Shown: positions 8,995-14,933 of the stretch, piece by piece
Layout of the letters: each line of letters opens with the position of its first letter
How positions within the stretch are numbered: position 1 is the stretch's first letter
Source: Aquiflexum sp041749095
GTDB taxonomy: Bacteria > Bacteroidota > Bacteroidia > Cytophagales > Cyclobacteriaceae
DNA length: 36,147 nucleotides
NCBI RefSeq assembly: GCF_041749095.1
Contig: NZ_JBGTCA010000390.1
Coordinates: 1 to 36,147, forward strand
Direction: 5' to 3'
Made by a program: the position numbers and the translations under genes
Notes under the pieces: model-generated
Told to the model about the DNA's origin: nothing
The model's input: the letters and a program-made list of their open reading frames with translations, nothing else
Database searches by the model: none

Positions 8995-9147
8995 CAGTTT
9001 GCAGTAGGCAGTGTTCAGTATGCAGTAGGCAGTGTTCAGTGGGCAGTATTCAGTAAGGAGTCGCAGTATTCAGTGGGCAGTGTTCATTAGGCAGTGTTCA
9101 GATGTCGGATGACCGTGTTGGTATGTCGGAAGATTGGAGACGGAAGA
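8995..9147. repeat. Heptanucleotide tandem array, about 22 units
   Basis: From 8995 the DNA reads as consecutive 7-bp CAGTNNN units (CAGTTTG, CAGTAGG, CAGTGTT, CAGTATG and so on) to about 9105. One unit is 6 bp (9058-9063) and one is CATTAGG. The 7-bp phase then continues into a second unit type, CGGATGA at 9106 and CGGAAGA at 9127 and 9141, with degenerate units between. The array starts 5 bp after the cystathionine beta-synthase stop codon. No protein reading is plausible; it is a structured intergenic repeat. Confidence 0.85.
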
Positions 9148-9172
9148 AAAGTCTTTTGCAGTTGTGTCGTAT

Positions 9173-9203
9173 GACCTTTGAGGTTTTCAAAACCTCGAAG
9201 GTC
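9173..9203. repeat. 31-bp palindrome, copy B (GAGGTTTT core)
   Basis: 15-bp arms around one base, with the core GAGGTTTT-C-AAAACCTC and one arm mismatch. It is the counterpart of 471-501. The adjoining sequence at 9212-9233 (AAAGTCTTAAG then TAAAATCAGGA) repeats, in reverse orientation, the pieces at 457-467 and 431-441. It could act as a bidirectional hairpin terminator, but the shared flanks argue that it belongs to a larger repeat. Confidence 0.8.
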
Positions 9204-9301
9204 TTTACAATAAAGTCTTAAGTAAAATCAGGATCTGACAAAATTGGAGGGGAAATGGTAGACAGGAGAAAAGCCTATTATTTTCTACAGAATTTCAATC
9301 A

Positions 9302-9588
9302 GTCCCATAGGGACGGACGATATCTAATTCATGGTTTGAATCCGTCGATTTATATTAAGAGCATAGTCCCATAGGGACGAACCATATTATAGCCCTCGGG
9401 TTTCAACCCGTGAGAAAATAGGAGTCGAAATGAACCAAAGCCCCTTTTGGACGGACGGTATAAAAGCCATGGTTTTAACCTGTAGATTTGAAATTAGCGC
9501 ATAGTCCCATAGGGACGAACCATATTATAGCCCCGGGTTTCAACCCGGGGGAAATAGAAACCGAAATGAACCTAAGTCCCGTAGGGAC
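9302..9588. repeat. Hairpin repeat block B with a 138-bp tandem period
   Basis: Four copies of GTCCC-RTA-GGGAC occur at 9302-9314, 9366-9378, 9504-9516 and 9576-9588, alternating with GGGTTTCAACCC-type palindromes, the best being CCCCGGGTTTCAACCCGGGG at 9531-9550. The stretch starting GCATAGTCCCATAGGGACGA at 9361 recurs at 9499 and stays identical for about 34 bp, giving a 138-bp tandem period. An open frame at 9488-9691 runs through the hairpins and is not credible as a gene. Confidence 0.85.
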
Positions 9589-9628
9589 GGACGATTTCAT
9601 TCCGATAAAACAATCGGTAAATAGAATA

Positions 9629-9652
9629 GGCAAGGATAATCTCCTTGCCTTT
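9629..9652. terminator. Hairpin with short T-run at the end of the repeat block
   Basis: GGCAAGGA (9629-9636), a 5-nt loop, then TCCTTGCC (9642-9649) form a perfect 8-bp stem followed by TTTATT. The flanks are also partly complementary, so it could work in either direction. It is far from the nearest upstream gene end at 8990, so it may be part of the repeat block instead. Confidence 0.4.
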
Positions 9653-9743
9653 ATTCTGATATTTATTTATATAATTAAACCTATTGGGTAACCGTATTGA
9701 TCTATTCATTTCAACGGTAAAAGAAAAAATGGACATTTCATTT

Positions 9744-9777
9744 GTCATCCTGGCTACGGCAGGCAGGCGTCATCCTG
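9744..9777. repeat. Direct repeat GTCATCCTG with GGCAGG/CCTGCC hairpin
   Basis: GTCATCCTG occurs at 9744-9752 and 9769-9777, and the GC-rich stretch between contains GGCAGG arms able to pair with CCTGCC at 9773-9778. It is much more GC-rich than its surroundings. The remaining sequence to 9846 is AT-rich leader for the membrane-protein gene, with no clear promoter box. Confidence 0.4.
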
Positions 9778-9846
9778 CCATTCCCTAAAGGAAAGCAAAT
9801 CACAGGCAATAATTATTGTATAAAAATAGAAACCTAAATATAACAC

Positions 9847-10476
9847 ATGAGCAAAGAGAAATTGGCATCATTAAGGGAAAGCGGATATGACTTCGATATC
9901 CAAGAGATCTTTTCCCGGGCATGGCAGATGTACTTAAAGGAGCCATTACAAAGCTCGGCGTTTGTGATGTTCATTATCTCCTTACAACTTCTGGCATTTT
10001 TGTATCTCAAGGATTTCGCAGTTTTACAGGGGGTTTTTCTTGCTCCTCCATTATACTCGGGGTTTTACTTGGTGGCCAATAAAATCTCACTTAAGAAGCG
10101 GGTAGTGTATCCTGATTTTTTCAAAGGTTTCAATTTCTACATCCCTGTTTTTGCCATTTGGTTGATCGGGCAGATTTTGACTGCTTTTGGATTGGTTCTT
10201 TTTGTGGTACCGGGGATTTACCTTGCAGTGGCCTACAGTTTTTCTGTTTTGATGGCTATTTTTGGTGGCTTTGATTTTTGGACAGCATTGGAAGAAAGCA
10301 GGAAATTGATCACCGTCCGTTGGCTAAAATTCTTTCTGTTCACCTTGGTCATTGTTGTGATCAATGTTTTGGGACTATTGACCTTCGGATTGGGTTTATT
10401 GGTCAGTGTTCCGGTTACCTTCTATGCTACTTATATTGTTTTTGAAGACCTTACAAAAGAAATTTTTGCTGAATAG
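9847..10476 (+). CDS. Polytopic inner-membrane protein, function unknown
   Basis: A 209-residue protein with a charged cytoplasmic N-terminus (about residues 1-35) and roughly five to six hydrophobic segments from residue 36 onward. The pattern of a VVPGIYLAV segment, then a short loop with a WTALEESRKLI helix and a final hydrophobic pair, resembles the loose YciC/DUF975-like group of membrane proteins. This is a resemblance, not a firm family call. It sits 83 bp upstream of alkB on the same strand, so the two may be co-transcribed. I cannot assign a function. Confidence 0.75.
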   Translation: MSKEKLASLRESGYDFDIQEIFSRAWQMYLKEPLQSSAFVMFIISLQLLAFLYLKDFAVLQGVFLAPPLYSGFYLVANKISLKKRVVYPDFFKGFNFYIPVFAIWLIGQILTAFGLVLFVVPGIYLAVAYSFSVLMAIFGGFDFWTALEESRKLITVRWLKFFLFTLVIVVINVLGLLTFGLGLLVSVPVTFYATYIVFEDLTKEIFAE

Positions 10477-10559
10477 AATCTAAAAGGATTCATAATTTGC
10501 TGAGAGCTCAATAATTCCGGATGTTTCTTTTTTTAATTATGATTATCTAACTTGATGGC

Positions 10560-11681
10560 ATGAAACATTTGAAAAAAATCGGGTTTTATTCTGTATTTAT
10601 TCTCCCCATTTTGTTGATGTTCGGATTTTATTTGGGCGGGTGGAACCTGTTGATCATTCACGCTTTTGTGTTTATCCTCGTACCTGTCATGGATTACCTG
10701 ATTCAAACCGATCGGACAAACGTACCGGAAACGGAGATTTCAGAAGTCTCGAAAGAGAAGTTTTATAGCTTGGTCACATTCATTTGGGTGTATGTACAAT
10801 TAGGGATATTGGTTTGGGGTTTTTCAGTCATTTCTTCTACCACACTCTCTTTTGCGGAATGGCTTGCTTTCAGTACGGGCATGGCTTTGGTGACAGGAGG
10901 GGTAGGGATTACTGTGGCCCATGAATTGGGACATAAGGCAGAAAAATTGGAACAGTTTTATTCCAAGGTTCTTTTGATGACAGTATGCTACATGCATTTT
11001 TTTATAGAACATAACCGAGGCCATCATGTCCGTGTTGCGACATCCGATGATCCTGCTACAAGTCGGTTTGGGGAGACATTTTATAGCTTTTGGTGGAGGT
11101 CTGTGAAGGATGGGTTTATCAGTGCGATTCACCTAGAAGAAGAAAAATTGCAGAAAAAAGGTGTTCCATCTTGGTCTTTTCAGAATCAAATGATTCAATT
11201 TGTATTGGCGCCAATAATTTTTGTGGGATTTTTTGCCTTGATTTTCTCCTTGATTCAAAACAGGTTTGTTTGGGAGGTTCCGATCTTCTTTTTTGTGCAG
11301 AGCTTTTTTGCTTTCAGCCTTTTGGAATTGGTCAATTACATTGAGCATTATGGCATGTCCAGAAAGCTTTTGCCAAATGGCCGGTACGAAAAAGTGACCC
11401 CATTACATTCCTGGAATGCCAGCCACATGGTCAGCAATTTCCTATTGTTTCAGTTGCAGCGGCATTCAGACCATCACGCTTTTGCCTACAAGCGCTATCA
11501 GATTCTAAACCATTATGACGAAAGCCCCCAATTGCCCCAAGGATATTCTGCCATGATCATATTGGCCTTGTTTCCGGCTTTGTGGTTTAAGGTAATGGAT
11601 AAGAGGTTGGAGGAGTGGAAGAAAAGGACTTGGGTGGAGGAATTAAGTATAAAAAATCTCAATCCAACAGAAAATTATTAA
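10560..11681 (+). CDS. alkB: AlkB-type alkane 1-monooxygenase
   Basis: A 373-residue integral-membrane di-iron hydroxylase of the fatty-acid-desaturase superfamily. The full set of family histidine motifs is present: HELGHK (121-126), EHNRGHH (150-156), NYIEHYG (259-265) and QRHSDHH (300-306). Several hydrophobic helices precede and separate them. The expected reaction is terminal hydroxylation of medium-chain alkanes or related hydrocarbons at the inner membrane, needing rubredoxin as electron donor; no rubredoxin or rubredoxin reductase gene lies in this window. Its last 23 bp overlap the end of the convergent batA-like gene. Other hydroxylases of this superfamily (for example xylene monooxygenase) are less likely given the motif spacing. 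Confidence 0.92.
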   Translation: MKHLKKIGFYSVFILPILLMFGFYLGGWNLLIIHAFVFILVPVMDYLIQTDRTNVPETEISEVSKEKFYSLVTFIWVYVQLGILVWGFSVISSTTLSFAEWLAFSTGMALVTGGVGITVAHELGHKAEKLEQFYSKVLLMTVCYMHFFIEHNRGHHVRVATSDDPATSRFGETFYSFWWRSVKDGFISAIHLEEEKLQKKGVPSWSFQNQMIQFVLAPIIFVGFFALIFSLIQNRFVWEVPIFFFVQSFFAFSLLELVNYIEHYGMSRKLLPNGRYEKVTPLHSWNASHMVSNFLLFQLQRHSDHHAFAYKRYQILNHYDESPQLPQGYSAMIILALFPALWFKVMDKRLEEWKKRTWVEELSIKNLNPTENY

Positions 11682-12705
11682 AGAATGTACTTTTCAGTCC
11701 CAGCCAGATCAAAATCAGAATAATCCCCCAGAAAAGATAAATCCTGTAGTAATCGACAGTTTCTTTATAACGGGATTCAATGATCTCTGCTTTTTCCATT
11801 TCGTCGATCTGATCAAAAATCTGCTGAAGGGTATTGTCATCTGAGGCTCTGAAAAATTTCCCCTCCCCGATTCTTGCAATTTCTCTTAAGGTAGATTCAT
11901 CAAGGTAGCTTTCTATCATCTGTGGTCTTCCAAAAAAATCCACCCCATAAGGCACCATTCCATCTTTTCCTACAGCAATGGTATAAATCTTAATATCCAT
12001 CGCCGAAGCCAATTGTGCGGCAAAAAGCGGATCAACATTTCCGGCATTGTTTTCACCGTCACTCAAAAGGATCATGACCTTGCTTTTTGAGTCCGACTCT
12101 CTAATCCTGTTGGTGCCTGCTGCAAGAGCACTACCGATGGCAGTGCCCTTGGCATCCATCATGTTGAAGGAAATATCCTTAATGAGGTCAGTCAAAAGAG
12201 GGTAATCGTTTGTCAAAGGTGCCAGAGAATAAGCCTCCCCGGAAAAGATCACGACACCTATCCTGTCACCGAACCGCCCGTTGATAAAGTCTATGGCTGT
12301 TCCTTTAGCAGATTCCAGCCTGTTGGGTTTGAAATCTTGGAGATCCATGGATTCTGATATATCCATGACCAGCATGATGTCTATTCCCTCAGTATATTGT
12401 TCCACCCTTTCATTTGTTTTTTGGGGTCTTGCCAGGGCTGTGATCATCAACCAGACTGCAAAAATAAAAAACAGCCCTGGTATCAACCTGAGAAATGTCC
12501 AAGGGTTGTTCTGTGATACCGACCCGGGCAGGGAGAGTTCGAGTACGGGGTTTTTTAGAAACTTGATAAATTTCCTCAACAGCATGATCAATGGAGCGAT
12601 CCATATCAGATGCAGTGCCCATAGGTTTTCCCATTCAAATGATCTAAATGTTTCGGGCAAAAACCAATACCATGAAAAAAAATCTGAGATATTATTTGGA
12701 TTCAT
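11659..12705 (-). CDS. batA: BatA-like VWA-domain membrane protein
   Basis: A 348-residue protein with two membrane segments near the N-terminus (about 30-47 and 71-92), a von Willebrand A domain, and a C-terminal membrane helix (about 322-342). The metal-ion site DISES is intact (Asp115, Ser117, Ser119), with later LLSDGENN. This is the layout of BatA from the Bacteroides aerotolerance operon, where MoxR AAA ATPases and VWA proteins are thought to act together at the membrane. It overlaps the preceding gene of the operon by 14 bp, suggesting coupled translation. BatB, BatC and BatD do not follow; alkB converges instead. Confidence 0.88.
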   Translation of the reverse strand: MNPNNISDFFSWYWFLPETFRSFEWENLWALHLIWIAPLIMLLRKFIKFLKNPVLELSLPGSVSQNNPWTFLRLIPGLFFIFAVWLMITALARPQKTNERVEQYTEGIDIMLVMDISESMDLQDFKPNRLESAKGTAIDFINGRFGDRIGVVIFSGEAYSLAPLTNDYPLLTDLIKDISFNMMDAKGTAIGSALAAGTNRIRESDSKSKVMILLSDGENNAGNVDPLFAAQLASAMDIKIYTIAVGKDGMVPYGVDFFGRPQMIESYLDESTLREIARIGEGKFFRASDDNTLQQIFDQIDEMEKAEIIESRYKETVDYYRIYLFWGIILILIWLGLKSTFFNNFLLD

Positions 12706-13591
12706 CTTGCGCTGTTATCTTTTTCTTGAAAGAATCTGTACAGATTTCTTTTAGATTGTTGCAGGTTTCCACTATGTCTTTACCTTCCTTGCCTGCGTAA
12801 ATTACCATTTCTATGGACCTGAAATCTTTGATGATTTCTTTATTGTCCAGAAAATCCGCAATTTCAGTGGTCGTCCATTCTCTGAAAGGCTTGTTTTTCA
12901 GGTGCTCCATATAGGTTTTCCAAAGACCTAGGAGCTCATCTGCTTGGTCCATATCAGGATTTGTGGCAAAGGCAGCCTCGGCATTTTGCCATCTCTTGAC
13001 AAATCTTTTGTATTTCTGTTTTTCAAGCCAGATATTCCATTGTCTTTTGATTTTGGCTCCAAATAAGAAAATCAGTACAAGGACCAAAACCGCTACCACC
13101 GCTAAAATAGCGCCGAGGAAAAGGATATTGAATTCGGTAGGGATAGGTAGGTACACATTGTTGTCGCGGAAACTTAATTCTTGTGGAATCTGATCTAAGG
13201 TAAGTTTCAGAGCCAATTCAGCTTCCAAGGGCCGGTGTTCCAAACTGTCATATCTAAAAATTTCATATACAGGTAAGGATAATTTAGCTACCGGATCTAA
13301 TGAAAAGTTGGAAACAAAATAGACAGCACTGTCCAAAGTAATCTCATCTTGGGTTTTGGAGATATAGGTTTTTTTCTCAAGAAGGACGAATGGAGAGAAA
13401 TTGAAAGTGGAATCAGGAAATATGACATTGACACCTTCCCTATATTTTGCTTTGAGGACATAGGCAACCCTTTCTCCTAATTTAGCAGAGTCCTGTTGAA
13501 AATATCCTTCTACTTCAATATCCTGTGAAAGGACAGGGAAAGCGACAAGACAAAAGAAGAATAGAATAAATAAGAATTTGATCTTACCCAC
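12692..13591 (-). CDS. Membrane-anchored protein of the Bat operon, DUF4381/BatD-like
   Basis: A 299-residue protein with a signal peptide (about 1-22), a periplasmic beta-rich part to about 153, one strong membrane helix (about 155-180), and a charged cytoplasmic tail of about 115 residues. It lies between a DUF58 gene and batA and overlaps both (by 8 and 14 bp). This position is typical of the poorly characterised BatD/DUF4381-like partner of MoxR-DUF58-VWA modules. The periplasmic part could bind the VWA proteins; this is inference from context. No catalytic motif is visible. Confidence 0.75.
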   Translation of the reverse strand: MGKIKFLFILFFFCLVAFPVLSQDIEVEGYFQQDSAKLGERVAYVLKAKYREGVNVIFPDSTFNFSPFVLLEKKTYISKTQDEITLDSAVYFVSNFSLDPVAKLSLPVYEIFRYDSLEHRPLEAELALKLTLDQIPQELSFRDNNVYLPIPTEFNILFLGAILAVVAVLVLVLIFLFGAKIKRQWNIWLEKQKYKRFVKRWQNAEAAFATNPDMDQADELLGLWKTYMEHLKNKPFREWTTTEIADFLDNKEIIKDFRSIEMVIYAGKEGKDIVETCNNLKEICTDSFKKKITAQDESK

Positions 13592-14462
13592 GTTTCATTG
13601 ATCGGTTACGGTTTTTGAATAATTCTATCAGTGGCAAGACAATATCATCTTTAGTGCTGATTCCCAGATAATTGATCTGATTTTTTTTGCAGATAGTTTT
13701 GAGATGGTCCCGCTCATAGGTAAAGGTATCTGAAATTTTCTTGGAAAAACTACCAAAGGCAGTGTTTACCCAAGTTGTTTTTCCCTGCTCCTTGTCATAT
13801 ACGGGAATAATCCCCAAAGAGGGTAAGCTAGATTCTCTAGGGTCAGTTACCTGAATGGCTACGAGGTCATGTTTACCGGCCAAAGCCTTGAAAGGCCTCT
13901 CATAACCTTCATCGATAAAGTCGGAAATTACGATGATGATGCTTCTTTTTTTGATGAGGTTCAGGGAGAAATTGAACATCTCCTTCAGGTTGGTTTTCAG
14001 GGATTTATTTTCATGGTTGAAAATTCCCTGAATGATTTTGACTCCTTGCTTTGGACCTTTCCCAGGCAGGATTATTTTTTCTTTCTGGTCCGAATAGGAA
14101 ATCAATCCTACCTGACTTCCCTCAAAAATCGCAGCCAAAGTCAAGACTCCGGCAATTTCTTTACTGCTATCTATTTTTTTACTGCCCAGTTCTCCAATAT
14201 CCTGGGATCCGCTGATATCTAACAGGAAGTAAACAGATTGGTCTTTGTCCTCCCGAAAGGTTTTAACAAATGTACCATGGCCTTTGGCAGAAACTTTCCA
14301 TTCTATAGTCCGGAAATCATCCCCATATTGATAAGGTCTCAGATCATCAAATTCCAGTCCGGCTCCTTTGAAAATGGACTGGTAATCCCCCTGAAGCTGA
14401 TTGTTGACCACCTTCCGGATCATGATCTCATACCTGCGCAATTTCTTTAGAATCTGATTCAT
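13584..14462 (-). CDS. DUF58 domain protein of the MoxR/Bat system
   Basis: A 292-residue cytoplasmic protein with the DUF58 hallmark GLEFDDLRPYQYGDD (about 35-49), followed by WKVSAK and a VWA-like metal site DISGS (Asp82, Ser84, Ser86). DUF58 proteins are found beside MoxR AAA ATPases and are believed to act as their partner or target. Here it is the first gene of a three-gene operon, and the moxR gene usually found just upstream is absent: a DUF4296 gene diverges instead. The start ATG is at 14460-14462. Confidence 0.88.
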   Translation of the reverse strand: MNQILKKLRRYEIMIRKVVNNQLQGDYQSIFKGAGLEFDDLRPYQYGDDFRTIEWKVSAKGHGTFVKTFREDKDQSVYFLLDISGSQDIGELGSKKIDSSKEIAGVLTLAAIFEGSQVGLISYSDQKEKIILPGKGPKQGVKIIQGIFNHENKSLKTNLKEMFNFSLNLIKKRSIIIVISDFIDEGYERPFKALAGKHDLVAIQVTDPRESSLPSLGIIPVYDKEQGKTTWVNTAFGSFSKKISDTFTYERDHLKTICKKNQINYLGISTKDDIVLPLIELFKNRNRSMKRG

Positions 14463-14574
14463 GCTCGTTATTTCAAAGGCCTAAATTAAGGCTCTCAATT
14501 GAATTAAAAAACGATATGTGATAATAGGAATGAGGTATAGATGTTAAATCTTCTTGTTGATTGGAGGAATTGAT

Positions 14575-14582
14575 TAATTTTG
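14575..14582 (+). promoter_or_regulatory. Candidate -7 box TAATTTTG before the DUF4296 gene
   Basis: A perfect match to TAnnTTTG, with TTCTTG at 14551-14556 as a possible -33 element 18 bp upstream. It ends only 4 bp before the GTG start at 14587, which would imply a nearly leaderless transcript, or that the match is accidental. The 124-bp gap 14463-14586 must also hold the promoter of the divergent DUF58 operon. Confidence 0.22.
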
Positions 14583-14586
14583 AATT

Positions 14587-14925
14587 GTGAAAAACCTGAT
14601 CATTGTCCTGTTATCGATTTTTATTCTTCAATCCTGTGGTAAAAACAGGATTCCTGAAGGTGTTTTAAGTGAAGATAAAATGGTTGAAATCCTTGTTGAC
14701 ATCCATATGGTAGAGGGTATTGTCAGCTCTTTTCCCATCCATTATGATTCATCCAGGGTATTGTACCCATATTTAGAGTTGGAGGTTTTTAAAAAACATA
14801 GTGTTCCAGATTCTGTTTTCAAAAGTAGTCTGGAATATTACATGCGTGATGTCACGGCCATGGACAGGATGTATTCAAGAACCATTGACTCCCTGCATGT
14901 AATCGAAAAATCCAGTATTGAGTAA
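14587..14925 (+). CDS. DUF4296 lipoprotein
   Basis: A 112-residue lipoprotein. It starts at a GTG, because only this start gives a complete signal peptide ending in the lipobox LQSC (Cys at residue 17). The mature part carries the DUF4296 pattern, with LSEDKMVEILVDIHMVEG and later FKKHSVPDSVFKSSLEYY. The family is almost confined to Bacteroidota; its function is unknown. It lies 8 bp upstream of mutS2 on the same strand and is probably co-transcribed with it. Confidence 0.85.
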   Translation: MKNLIIVLLSIFILQSCGKNRIPEGVLSEDKMVEILVDIHMVEGIVSSFPIHYDSSRVLYPYLELEVFKKHSVPDSVFKSSLEYYMRDVTAMDRMYSRTIDSLHVIEKSSIE

Positions 14926-14933
14926 ATGCTAAG

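Noticed and set aside
9488..9691. 67-codon open frame on the plus strand
   Set aside because: It runs through GTCCC hairpins and the 138-bp tandem repeat, has no conserved motif and no credible start context.
8991..9846. CRISPR array
   Set aside because: The repeats are 7 bp or are hairpins with irregular spacing; there are no 25-40 bp direct repeats with unique spacers and no cas genes.
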